Assembly: GCA_027494015.1 (NCBI GenBank) | Contig: JAOSJP010000012.1 | Location: forward strand, 372,001 to 436,000 | Length of the DNA stretch: 64,000 nt | DNA from: Anaerolineae bacterium | Lineage (GTDB): Bacteria > Chloroflexota > Anaerolineae > Aggregatilineales > Aggregatilineaceae | Reading direction: 5' to 3' | In this document: positions 1 to 7,653 of the stretch, piece by piece | How positions within the stretch are numbered: the first letter of the stretch is position 1 | How the letters are laid out: every line of letters begins with the position of its first letter | Position numbers and translations under genes: made by a program | Notes under the pieces: model-generated | Seen by the model: only the letters and a program-made list of their open reading frames with translations | Database searches by the model: none | Told to the model about the DNA's origin: nothing

Positions 1-101
1 TGACGTGGGAGGACGAGGGCACGCCCTGGGCGGTGTTCACTGTTGACGACGTGCGCTACAACGTGGACGTGACGGAATACGTCCGAGGGCGGGGGTTGTA
101 G
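1..101 (+). CDS. C-terminal end of an unidentified protein (partial)
   Basis: An open frame runs from the window edge to a TAG at 99-101. It encodes about 32 residues ending in the motif EYVRGRGL and containing WAVFTVDDVRYNVDV. The start lies outside the window. The piece is too short to assign a family, and reading direction and codon use are the only support. Confidence 0.5.
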   Translation, partial: TWEDEGTPWAVFTVDDVRYNVDVTEYVRGRGL

Positions 102-149
102 CGCGCGCGGGGGCGCGCCGTGGCAGGTTTTCCCCAAGCAGGGGCGTAT

Positions 150-190
150 GGCACCCAGCACGGGACAGGAACCGTCCAGCGGGTGCCTCA
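150..190 (+). ncRNA. Hairpin motif shared with the 26.3-kb MITE-like element
   Basis: A 7-bp outer stem (GGCACCC at 150-156 with GGGTGCC at 181-187) encloses a GGAC/GTCC inner stem. Bases 153-190 match 26378-26415 at 37 of 38 positions. The sequence lies in the otherwise gene-free stretch 102-480. Two separated copies with pairing potential suggest a structured element or a remnant of the same mobile sequence. Transcription is not shown. Confidence 0.45.
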
Positions 191-269
191 ATCCCCCGCC
201 GGTCTCGCGACGCGCGAGCATGGGGCGCTGCTCGGGCGCGGCGAGGCTCTGCTGCGCCCGGCCCGAATA

Positions 270-300
270 GACTTCCGAAGTCTCCAAGACTTCGGAAGTC
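270..300. repeat. Pal-A hairpin repeat, copy 1
   Basis: GACTTCCGAAGTC and GACTTCGGAAGTC form a perfect 13-bp stem around a 5-nt loop. It is one of ten near-identical intergenic hairpins in the window. It has no T-run, so it is not a standard terminator. Confidence 0.9.
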
Positions 301-328
301 TGGCGGTGTGCTGAGGGAGAAAAGACTG

Positions 329-364
329 TCAAAAGCTCTCAGAAAGGCCATCTGGTAGCTTTTG
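329..364 (+). other. Inverted repeat upstream of the DUF35-type genes
   Basis: TCAAAAGCT at 329-337 is complementary to AGCTTTTGA at 356-364, and an overlapping CTCTCA/TGAGAG pairing competes with it. It lies about 120 bases before the ATG at 481. It could be an attenuator or an operator; nothing in the sequence distinguishes these. Confidence 0.35.
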
Positions 365-480
365 AGAGACGACCGCGTGTATACCTATCAACAGCAGCGC
401 ACCGCGTGAAAAGCGGCACGAACGCCCTGGCGGTGGGCTGAGGCTTACTGTGACGCACACCCCTAATGAGGTATCCGTAA

Positions 481-683
481 TGGACATCACTCGCAATTGG
501 CGACTCAAGACCAGCCGCAGCCAGCTTCTCGCCACCCGCTGCCCGCAGACCGGCACGGTGATGCTCCCGCAGCAGACTGCCCCGACGGCGCAGCAGGCGC
601 TTGTCCCCTACACCTTCGCTCTTGACGACGCCCAGGTTGTTCTGGCGGAAGATACGCTTGAATTCGCGCGGGCGGCGCGATGA
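481..683 (+). CDS. Small DUF35-associated protein with degenerate zinc ribbon
   Basis: This 67-residue protein begins at ATG 481, chosen because GAGG lies just upstream and the extra N-terminal codons of the longer frame look like leader. It contains TRCPQTGTVMLPQQ, which resembles the rubredoxin-like zinc ribbon at the N-terminus of DUF35 proteins, but only one cysteine is left, so zinc binding is unlikely. Its stop overlaps the next start (ATGA at 680-683), so the two are probably translated together as a split version of a ribbon plus OB-fold protein. DUF35 proteins elsewhere accompany thiolases and acyl-CoA enzymes; the partner here would lie to the left of the window. Confidence 0.6.
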
Positions 684-1063
684 TCCCCATGAACGAAGAC
701 TACGCCAGCGCGACCCAGGCGCGGATGGCGCACCAGGCCGCGTACTGGGATCATCTGCGCCGCGCCCAGCCGTTGGAGGGCGAGGGCGTTGAGTTGTTCG
801 CGCTGTCCGGCAAGGGGACGGTGTACAGCTTCACGACGGTGACCGCGCCCGCCGAGCCGTATGAGGCGTATGCGCCGTATGTGCTGGCGCTGGTGCAGCT
901 TGACGAAGGGCCGCTGGTCACCGCGCAGCTCACCGATCTGGACGGCGAGCCGGCCATCGGGCTGCGCGTCGAGATGGTCATCCGCAAGCTGCGCACCGAT
1001 GGCGAGCGCGGCATCATCATCTACGGGCCGAAGTTCCGGCCTCTGCTGCGCCCGCAGGCTTAG
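680..1063 (+). CDS. DUF35 OB-fold domain protein
   Basis: The 127-residue product has the DUF35 OB-fold pattern: TVYSFTTVTAPAEPYEAY, then PYVLALVQLDEGPLVTAQL, then a closing strand with the terminal motif KFRPLL. DUF35 OB-fold proteins are acyl-CoA-binding partners of thiolases and HMG-CoA synthase-like enzymes. The start at 680 overlaps the previous stop by four bases; ATG 689 is an alternative. Together with the gene before it this looks like a two-gene operon. Confidence 0.7.
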   Translation: MIPMNEDYASATQARMAHQAAYWDHLRRAQPLEGEGVELFALSGKGTVYSFTTVTAPAEPYEAYAPYVLALVQLDEGPLVTAQLTDLDGEPAIGLRVEMVIRKLRTDGERGIIIYGPKFRPLLRPQA

Positions 1064-1154
1064 CCAGCCGTCCGGCACACGGGATCAGAAGGAAATCAGC
1101 GCGCTCCGCACAGGGGCGCGTTTGTTGTTGGCAGCATGGTGAAGATACGCGAAA

Positions 1155-3791
1155 TCAGCGGGTGGGGCAGCCCGGCCCGGCGACCAGCCGCGCCAGGTCG
1201 GCGCTGGGGGGGACGCGCACCCACCCCGCGCCCGCGCCCAGCGCGACGCGCAGCCACAGCGCTTGCCCCCCATCCTCACCGCTCAGCATGACCTGCCCGA
1301 CTACACGAGTCAGGCGCGGGGCCTGCGCCGCAATCTGCTCAGCGCCCTGGAACGGTCTGCTGAGGACGGGCAGGGGCAGGTCGTCCAGGTTGACCAGCAG
1401 GCACGCCTCCGCGTCCAGTGCGGTGACGAGCAGGGCTGCTGCGGTTGCGGCGGAGTCGGGCGTGGCCGAAGGGACGGGCGTCCGCGTCGGTGACGCTGTG
1501 AGCGTGGGCGAAGGCGTGGCGGTGAAGGCGGCGGCGGTCGCCGTGAGGTCGGCGGCGAAGGCGGCGCGCACGGCTTCGTGCGTGGCGGCAGAGTCGGGCG
1601 TGGCCGAGGGGATGGGCGTCCGCGTCGGTGACGCTGTGAGCGTGGGCGAGGGCGTGGCGGTGAAGGCGGCGGCGGTCGCCGTGAGGTCGGCGGCGAAGGC
1701 GGCGCGCACCGCTTCGCGCGTGGCGGCGGAGTCGGGCGTGGCCGAGGGGACGGGCGTCCGCGTCGGTGACGCTGTGAGCGTGGGCGAAGGCGTGGCGGTG
1801 AAGGCGTCGGCGGTCGCCGTGAGGTCGGCGGCGAAGGCGGCGCGCACGGCTTCGTGCGTGGCGGCGGAGTCGGGCGTGGCCGAGGGGACGGGCGTCCGCG
1901 TTGGTGACGCTGTGAGCGTGGGCGAGGGCGTGGCGGTGAAGGCGTCGGCGGTCGCCGTGAGGTCGGCGGCGAAGGCGGCGCGCGCGGCCTCGCGGGTGGC
2001 GGCGGAATCCGGCGTGGCCGAGGGGATGGGCGTCCGCGTTGGTGACGCTGTGAGCGTGGGCGAGGGCGTGGCGGTGAAGGCGTCGGCGGTCGCCGTGAGG
2101 TCGGCGGCGAAAGCGGCGCGCACGGCCTCACGGGTGGCGGTCACGTTGGGTGTAGCAGTGGCGTTGGCGTCCTGGTAGGCGCGCAGCCCACCCAGCCCCA
2201 GTGCCGCACCAACGAACAGCGCGACCAGCGCCACCCCGACGATCAACGGCCCGACCGGGCGGGAGTTGGACGGCGAGCTTCCCGCTGCGCCAGGAGGCGC
2301 GACCGTCGCCGGGGCGCTCCATTCGCTGGCGGAGCGCGTGTCGCCCGGCCCGCGCAGCGCGCGCGCGCGGTAAGTGGCGTGGACGTGGGCGACGGCGCTG
2401 GATGGCTCGGTGATGGTGATGTCTTCGCCCTGGCCTTCGTCCTGACCCTGCGGCGTGATGTGCAGGACGTAGGCGCGCGCGCCGGGGACGGGCGTCCAGG
2501 CCAGGCGCTCGCTGGTCACGCGGGTGAAGATCGGCGTATCCAGATGGGTGGGGGCCTGAGCCGGCGCGCTCCAGGGTGAGGGCGTCTCCGGCGCGTAGAG
2601 CGTGTTCAGCGCGCGGGCGCGGTAGAAGCGACCGGCTGGCGTCTCCGGCGGCAATTCGCAGTCGGGGTGCTCGCCGCGATAGACGATGGTCGTCTCGCCG
2701 CTCTCAAAGTGCTCGCCGATCGACTCCTGGACTTCGTAGCCGGTCGCCTGGGGGAGGGGCGTCCAGCGCAGGGCGGGGCCGCCCTCCGCCGACCAACCGG
2801 GAGGCAGCAGCACAGGCGCGGTCATGGCGGGGGGCAGCGGGCAGACGACTTCGCTGGGCGGCCCGGCGACCCCCTGGTTGAGCGGCACGACGCGATAGTA
2901 GGTGATGCGCCCCGGCGGCGGCGAGAAGCGGTAGACGATCTGCCGCCCGTCGGTTAGCTCGGCCAGCAGGGTGGGGCTGGCGAAATCGGGCGCGGCGGAC
3001 GCTTCGAGCCGATAGGCGGTGGCGCTGGGCGACGGGTTCCAGCGCAATTCGCACAGCTCCGGCGCGACCCAGCGATAGGTGAGCGCCACAGCGGACGGCT
3101 GGGAGACGACCGGAGCCAGGTGCAGGTCAAGCAGCGCCAGGTCGCGCGTGGCTTCGGCGCTCCAGTCGAGGAGCGCCTGGCGCACGTCGGCGGTGGCCAT
3201 GTCCGGCAAGTCGGCGGCGAGCGGTGCCGCGCCATTCGAGACGACCACCAGGCGATCCAGCCCGAACAGACTGCCGCGCTGCCAGCCGAGCGCCGCGGGG
3301 TCTGGGGGGATGTCACCCTCCGGCGACCACGCCCCGCCTGCCGCAGGAGGGTGTTCGGCCTCCACCTGCAGCAGGGCGCGGTCGAGCAGGCGAACTCCTG
3401 CGCAGCCCAGCCAGGCCAGGGCGATGGCGCCAACTGGCTGCTGGCGATCCAGGCGGCCAACGGCAAGACAAGCCGGGCCAGCGGGCGCGTCGGGCCACAG
3501 CGCAGCGTCTCCCAGCCAGGCAACGAGCGGGGCGGGCCAGTCATCGCCGATTTTTTCCAGCGTCCACAGGCGGTCAGCGAGCTTCTCGACAAGCAAGGCG
3601 GCGGCGGGGCCTTCCGCCAGGACGAAAACCAGCCGCGCGGCATCCTGAGCGATGGCCAGGGCTGCCGGCGTGCGCTCCTCGTCCGGCGCAGCGGCCCGCT
3701 GGTAGGCCACCCGCCAGCGCCCGTGCAGGCTATGCCCCTGCTCGAAGGCGCTGGCCTCGCGGCCCAGGAATAGGCGCTGGATGGTGGTCAT
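1155..3791 (-). CDS. Large membrane signalling protein with FN3-like domains and five 46-residue repeats
   Basis: This protein has about 878 residues, starting at the ATG complementary to 3789-3791. Residues 1-250 are weakly PP2C-like (LVVVSNGAAPLAADLP), without a clear set of metal-binding aspartates. Two or three fibronectin-III-like domains follow (for example AYRLEASAAPDF, GYEVQESIGEHF), then one membrane segment (IVGVALVALFVGAALGLGG). After this come five tandem copies of a 46-residue Ala/Thr/Pro unit (EAVRAAFAADLTATADAFTA) and an SH3-like C-terminus. The layout suggests a membrane sensor with a proline/threonine stalk. Longer upstream reading frame is translated Pal-A and Pal-B repeat and was rejected. 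Confidence 0.6.
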   Translation of the reverse strand: MTTIQRLFLGREASAFEQGHSLHGRWRVAYQRAAAPDEERTPAALAIAQDAARLVFVLAEGPAAALLVEKLADRLWTLEKIGDDWPAPLVAWLGDAALWPDAPAGPACLAVGRLDRQQPVGAIALAWLGCAGVRLLDRALLQVEAEHPPAAGGAWSPEGDIPPDPAALGWQRGSLFGLDRLVVVSNGAAPLAADLPDMATADVRQALLDWSAEATRDLALLDLHLAPVVSQPSAVALTYRWVAPELCELRWNPSPSATAYRLEASAAPDFASPTLLAELTDGRQIVYRFSPPPGRITYYRVVPLNQGVAGPPSEVVCPLPPAMTAPVLLPPGWSAEGGPALRWTPLPQATGYEVQESIGEHFESGETTIVYRGEHPDCELPPETPAGRFYRARALNTLYAPETPSPWSAPAQAPTHLDTPIFTRVTSERLAWTPVPGARAYVLHITPQGQDEGQGEDITITEPSSAVAHVHATYRARALRGPGDTRSASEWSAPATVAPPGAAGSSPSNSRPVGPLIVGVALVALFVGAALGLGGLRAYQDANATATPNVTATREAVRAAFAADLTATADAFTATPSPTLTASPTRTPIPSATPDSAATREAARAAFAADLTATADAFTATPSPTLTASPTRTPVPSATPDSAATHEAVRAAFAADLTATADAFTATPSPTLTASPTRTPVPSATPDSAATREAVRAAFAADLTATAAAFTATPSPTLTASPTRTPIPSATPDSAATHEAVRAAFAADLTATAAAFTATPSPTLTASPTRTPVPSATPDSAATAAALLVTALDAEACLLVNLDDLPLPVLSRPFQGAEQIAAQAPRLTRVVGQVMLSGEDGGQALWLRVALGAGAGWVRVPPSADLARLVAGPGCPTR
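1453..2145 (-). repeat. Coding tandem repeat, 138-bp unit, five copies
   Basis: The unit GCGGAGTCGGGCGTGGCC... recurs every 138 bp inside the preceding gene. The unit length is a multiple of three, so copy-number change would keep the frame. Copies differ at only a few bases, which suggests recent homogenisation. Confidence 0.9.
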
Positions 3792-3883
3792 GCCCGATGT
3801 CCCGTCAATGCGGCGCGGAATCTTCGCTAGTGTAATGCCGGGTGGCGGAATCGGGCAAATGATGGGGGCGTGCGCCGCAAGAA

Positions 3884-3914
3884 GACTTCCGAAGTTCGCC
3901 AAACTTCGGAAGTC
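3884..3914. repeat. Pal-A hairpin repeat, copy 2
   Basis: GACTTCCGAAGTT pairs with AACTTCGGAAGTC. Here the innermost pair is T-A instead of C-G, so the stem is preserved. A Pal-B copy lies seven bases downstream. Confidence 0.9.
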
Positions 3915-3920
3915 TGCTCT

Positions 3921-4017
3921 GACCTCACCCCCGCTCGGCGCTGGCGCGCCTCGCCTCCCCCTCTCCGTCAACGGAGAGGGGGAAGAGCCGAGCGCAGCGA
4001 GGCCAGGGGGTGAGGTT
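3921..4017. repeat. Pal-B palindromic repeat
   Basis: The outer arms are CCTCACCCCC and GGGGGTGAGG, and the core is a CCCCCTCTCCGT/ACGGAGAGGGGG hairpin. The GCTCGG arm lies on the left. It is intergenic, between two leftward genes. Confidence 0.9.
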
Positions 4018-4029
4018 GATGACCTGGCG

Positions 4030-4395
4030 TCAGGTGCTCCAGTCATCATCCTCATCATAGGGCGCGTCGGGGGGCAGGCCACGCTTGCGCTTGGGCTTGT
4101 CGAAGACGGGCGGGCGCACCAGCGCCCCCACCAGCGTGCTGACTCCGATCAGGATCAGGATGCCTGGCCAGAGTTTGCCGGTGGCGAAGAGCACGGCCAG
4201 CCCGGCCAGCCAGACCACCCCCTGCATTCCCGCCCACAGGCCCTTCTGGGCGATGCTTTCGGGCAGGCTGGCCAGCCCGATCACCACCAGAATCCAGGGC
4301 CAGAAGGAGATGCCATCCACCAGGAAGAGCACGCCCAGGCCGATGAGCAGGATTGCCCCGGAGAAGCCTCTGGACACACCGGAATCGCGTTCCAT
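4030..4395 (-). CDS. Small four-helix membrane protein (LiaI/DUF5668-like)
   Basis: The 121-residue protein has about four hydrophobic segments (GAILLIGLGVLFLVDG, WPWILVVIGLASL, MQGVVWLAGLAVLFATG, WPGILILIGVSTLVGAL) and a charged C-terminus KPKRKRG...DEDDDW. The glycine-rich paired helices with W/P turns match LiaI/LiaF-type TM domains. AAAGGGGC lies nine bases before the ATG. No catalytic motif is present. A membrane stress or scaffold role is possible but not shown. Confidence 0.6.
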   Translation of the reverse strand: MERDSGVSRGFSGAILLIGLGVLFLVDGISFWPWILVVIGLASLPESIAQKGLWAGMQGVVWLAGLAVLFATGKLWPGILILIGVSTLVGALVRPPVFDKPKRKRGLPPDAPYDEDDDWST

Positions 4396-4578
4396 TGCAA
4401 GCCCCTTTCACTGCGTTGTCCTACGATACTATTGTACGCGCAACAGGGGCGGATGTTGCGCTGCAACGCCGGGCGGGATGCGTGCAAAACCTATCAGGTA
4501 GGGGCGCTCTGTGTAGGGGCGCTGTGGTGAAAGAAGGGGAAAGGAGAGAGGGGGAGGGAAACTCTGCTGCGCTCTGGC

Positions 4579-4675
4579 TGACCTCACCCCCGCTCGGCGC
4601 TGGCGCGCCTCGCCGCCCCCTCTCCGTTGACGGAGAGGGGGCAAGCCGAGCGCAGCGAGGCTGGGGGTGAGGTCA
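4579..4675. repeat. Pal-B palindromic repeat
   Basis: Same design as at 3921. It is preceded at 4484-4506 by the flanking module GTGCAAAACCTATCAGGTAG. Confidence 0.9.
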
Positions 4676-4687
4676 GTGCCCCCGCCA

Positions 4688-4719
4688 GACTTCCGAAGTT
4701 TTCGGAAACTTCGGAAGTC
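4688..4719. repeat. Pal-A hairpin repeat, copy 3
   Basis: GACTTCCGAAGTT/AACTTCGGAAGTC with a 6-nt loop. It sits between two Pal-B copies in the gene-free stretch 4396-5010. Confidence 0.9.
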
Positions 4720-4746
4720 CTCTTGTCTCGCGCATTCGCACGACGG

Positions 4747-4893
4747 GTGCGTGCAAAACCTATCAGGTAGGGGCGCTGCTCTGCTGCGCCCTGGTTGACC
4801 TCACCCCCGCTCGGCGCTGGCGCGCCTCGCCGCCCCCTCTCCGTTGACGGAGAGGGGGAAGAGCCGAGCGCAGCGAGGCTGGGGGTGAGGTCA
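4747..4893. repeat. Pal-B repeat with its GGGTGCGTGCAAAA flank
   Basis: The flank GGGTGCGTGCAAAACC at 4747 leads through AGGGGCGCTGCTCTGCTG into the palindrome at 4796-4893. It is the same order of modules as at 26.2, 36.4, 42.7 and 57.8 kb. Confidence 0.85.
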
Positions 4894-5010
4894 ATACCCC
4901 CACGTCAAACAAGTCGCTGACAACCTTTGCACGCACCCGTCGGGCGTTTTCTGTTTTCCGAACCCTGCCGTATAATCAGCCCCAGACACCCGTCCGCGTA
5001 GGAGTTGCGT

Positions 5011-5866
5011 ATGGCTGAGTCGCCGCGTGCGGGCCTGCCCCGCCGACCGCCCGATCTCGACGAGATGCCGGTTGAGGAGCTGATCCGGCTGAGTCGCGCC
5101 CTCACCCGGCGCATCACCGACCAGGATCGCCAGCGGCTGACCCTGGCCCTGCGCGAGTCCGGCGATGCCCGGCGGCTGTGGATCAGCGCCCCGGCCATGT
5201 TGCAGCAGTTCTTCGCGGGCGAGATTGACCTCGACGACGACCTCGCCCAGCGTTTCGCCAACGCCCCGCTGCTCGCGCACCTGCGACTTGTGCCACAGGC
5301 GGGCGAGCCATTGCGCCGCCGGGCGACGGCGATCTTTGGCAGCAATGACGACGCGGCGACGCTGACCGTTGACGCCGCGCTCGACGAGACGGCGGCGCTC
5401 ACCTTCACCTTCACCTCTGTTTGGGGCGCTGGCGCTGCGCTTCCACCTCTCGCCGCTGGTGGAATCCGATCGTCAGCGGTGGGTGGAACTGCTGCGGCGC
5501 GACAACGGCATCACCGTGCTCTGGACGCGCGAACGCTGGGAACAGCCGCACCTGATCCTGGTGACGCGCGAGGGTTTCGGGCGGCTGTATGCGTTCTCGC
5601 CGCAGGGGATTGAGGCCGCTGCCCGCCTGACGCCCAACATGGTCGTGGGGCTGGTGGACTGGCTGGAGGCGCTGTGGTTCGCGGAGTGGCCTCTGCCCGA
5701 CCCGCAGCCCGCGCCCGACGAGCAGCGCGCGGGCCGACGCGCGACGCCTGCATCGCCGGCCCAGCGGCGCTCGCTGCGGCACACGGCCATTCCCGACGCG
5801 CCGGAAGAGCAGTGGGCGCCGGATAGCGGCGAGCAGGACATGTCCCCTGACACGCTGGAGTGGTGA
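5011..5866 (+). pseudogene. Unknown ~284-residue protein interrupted by a +1 frameshift
   Basis: ATG 5011 follows GGAG by six bases. The frame runs to about codon 136 (ALTFTFTS) and then leaves the conserved-looking sequence. The continuation FGALALRFHLSPLVESDRQ lies in the next frame and ends at 5866. Removing one base near 5417-5421 joins the two into one 284-residue protein. Its middle has WTRERWEQPHLILVTREGF and a C-terminal low-complexity tail. No family was recognised. It may be a true frameshift or a base-calling error. Confidence 0.6.
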
Positions 5867-6097
5867 GAGCGCCCGGCGATCTGTGCGAAAGTCCCATAGT
5901 GCCAGAGCGGTTGTTTGTCGCCAAGATGGAGCCTGTCGGCTACAATGAGAGCACACGTGGGCGATGGCCGCGCGTGCCGGCGCCCATTCAATTTCACCCC
6001 GTTCCATGAGATGAGTCAGCGAGGGTTTGCGCGCGGGCGCTGCTGCTGAGCAGGGCTTCCCGTGACCGCAGGCTAGGAGAAAAGGGATCGCATTATC

Positions 6098-7327
6098 ATG
6101 AGAGACATTTTCGACAAGACGCGCACGTTCACCCGCGCCCGCGAGGCGATGGAGATGGGGTTGTACCCCTTCTTCCAGCCGCTCCAGGACTCGGACGCCA
6201 CCACGGCCACCTTCAAGGGCAAGGAAGTGGTGATGATCGGGTCGAACAACTACCTGGGCCTGACGACGCACCCTAAAGTCAAGCAGGCAGCGATAGAGGC
6301 CCTCGAACGCTTCGGGACAAGCTGCACCGGCAGCCGCTTCCTCAACGGCACCCTGGCCTTTCATTTGGAGCTGGACAACCGGCTGGCCAGGTTCGTGGGC
6401 AAAGAAGCGGCGATTGTCTTCTCCACCGGCTACCAGACCAATCTGGGCACGATCTCGGCCCTCGTGGGTCGCGGCGATTTCGCCATCCTGGACAAGGACG
6501 ATCACGCCAGCATTGTGGACGGCTGCTTCATGGCGCGCGGCATGAACCAGGCCGAGATGCGCCGCTTTTCGCACAACGACCCCGACAGCCTGGAATACGC
6601 CCTGGCCAAGCTGCCGGAGGACGCGGGCAAGCTGGTGATCGTGGACGGCGTGTACAGCATGGGCGGCGACATCGCCCCGCTGCCGACGCTGATCGAAATC
6701 TGCAAGCGGCATGGCGCGCGGATCATGGTGGACGACGCGCACAGCATCGGCGTGCTCGGTGAGGGGCATGGCACGGCCTGGCAGTTCGGGCTGACCGACG
6801 AAGTGGACCTGATCATGGGCACGTTCAGCAAGTCGCTGGCGTCCATTGGCGGCTTCATCGCCGGCGACGAGCAGACGATCCACTACATCCAGCACTTCGC
6901 GCGGCCCTTCGCTTTCAGCGCCAGCCTGCCCGCTTCCAACGCGGCGGCGGTGCTGGCGGCGCTGGACATCATCGAGAACGAGCCAGAGCACGTGCACCGC
7001 TTGTGGGAGAACGCCGAGTACATGCGCGCCGGGCTGAAGCGATTGGGCTTCGACATCGGCACGAGCAACACCCCGGTCATCCCGATCTACATCCGCGATG
7101 ACTACCGCACGGTGCTGGCCTGGCACGCGCTGATCGAGGAGGGTGTCTACACCAACCCGGTGGTGTCGCCCGGCGTGCCGCCCAACAGCGCCCTGCTGCG
7201 CACCAGTTACATGGCCACGCACCGCAAAGAGCACCTCGACCGCGCCCTGAAGGGACTGGCGACGGTGGGCCGCAACCTCGATCTGATCGCGGAGGACGCT
7301 TCGCTGGAGCCGCAGGTGAGCGGCTAG
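6098..7327 (+). CDS. Alpha-oxoamine synthase (serine palmitoyltransferase/KBL/BioF family)
   Basis: This 409-residue PLP enzyme condenses an acyl-CoA with an amino acid, releasing CO2. Visible signatures are NNYLGL near residue 50, DDAHS at 212-216 (Asp binds the PLP pyridine nitrogen) and GTFSKSLASIGGF, where Lys245 forms the Schiff base. TFSKSLASIGG is closer to bacterial serine palmitoyltransferases than to BioF, but substrate cannot be settled from sequence. No bio or tdh genes are adjacent. A ketosphinganine or 2-amino-3-ketobutyrate product are both possible. Confidence 0.85.
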   Translation: MRDIFDKTRTFTRAREAMEMGLYPFFQPLQDSDATTATFKGKEVVMIGSNNYLGLTTHPKVKQAAIEALERFGTSCTGSRFLNGTLAFHLELDNRLARFVGKEAAIVFSTGYQTNLGTISALVGRGDFAILDKDDHASIVDGCFMARGMNQAEMRRFSHNDPDSLEYALAKLPEDAGKLVIVDGVYSMGGDIAPLPTLIEICKRHGARIMVDDAHSIGVLGEGHGTAWQFGLTDEVDLIMGTFSKSLASIGGFIAGDEQTIHYIQHFARPFAFSASLPASNAAAVLAALDIIENEPEHVHRLWENAEYMRAGLKRLGFDIGTSNTPVIPIYIRDDYRTVLAWHALIEEGVYTNPVVSPGVPPNSALLRTSYMATHRKEHLDRALKGLATVGRNLDLIAEDASLEPQVSG

Positions 7328-7468
7328 CGAGGGACGCTGCGCTGCTGCGGGGCGTAGGGCGATACGCCCCGTGCGCGTCAAGTAAAGGCTTTCGGGTGCG
7401 TGGTATGGGCAGAATACCCCTCCCCCTGGCCCCCTCCCCGGCCAAGCCAGAGGAGGGGAGAGGCGTGC

Positions 7469-7498
7469 GTAGGGGAGGGTTTAGAAACCCTCCCCCAC
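7469..7498. repeat. GTAGGGGAGGG palindrome
   Basis: GTAGGGGAGGGTTT and AAACCCTCCCCCAC form a near-perfect hairpin. A second copy is at 39844. The gene-free stretch 7328-7653 also holds a Pal-A copy and a heptad array, and nothing else was seen there. Confidence 0.8.
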
Positions 7499-7541
7499 AC
7501 CCAGGGCGCAGCCAACCTACGGCGGCAAGCACATAAAGACA

Positions 7542-7573
7542 GACTTCCGAAGTTTGCGCAGACTTCGGAAGTC
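7542..7573. repeat. Pal-A hairpin repeat, copy 4
   Basis: GACTTCCGAAGTT/GACTTCGGAAGTC. The innermost pair is a T-G mismatch or wobble, the only copy with this combination. Confidence 0.9.
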
Positions 7574-7601
7574 TTCTGGCGCGGAGCCGCCTGACCTCTC
7601 C

Positions 7602-7647
7602 CTGACCACCGACTACTGATCACCGATCACTGACTACTGATCACCTC
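7602..7647. repeat. Heptad tandem repeat
   Basis: The stretch reads as degenerate 7-mers: ACCGACT, ACTGATC, ACCGATC, ACTGACT, ACTGATC. It abuts the stop codon of the next leftward gene. Confidence 0.8.
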
Positions 7648-7653
7648 TCCCCC

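Noticed and set aside
1453..2145. Non-coding minisatellite
   Set aside because: The 138-bp unit is a multiple of three and lies in a continuous frame with flanking domains.
5411..7381. A 656-codon open frame antisense to the alpha-oxoamine synthase
   Set aside because: It has no recognisable domain, is His/Arg/Val-rich, and mirrors the third-position GC bias of the real gene on the other strand.
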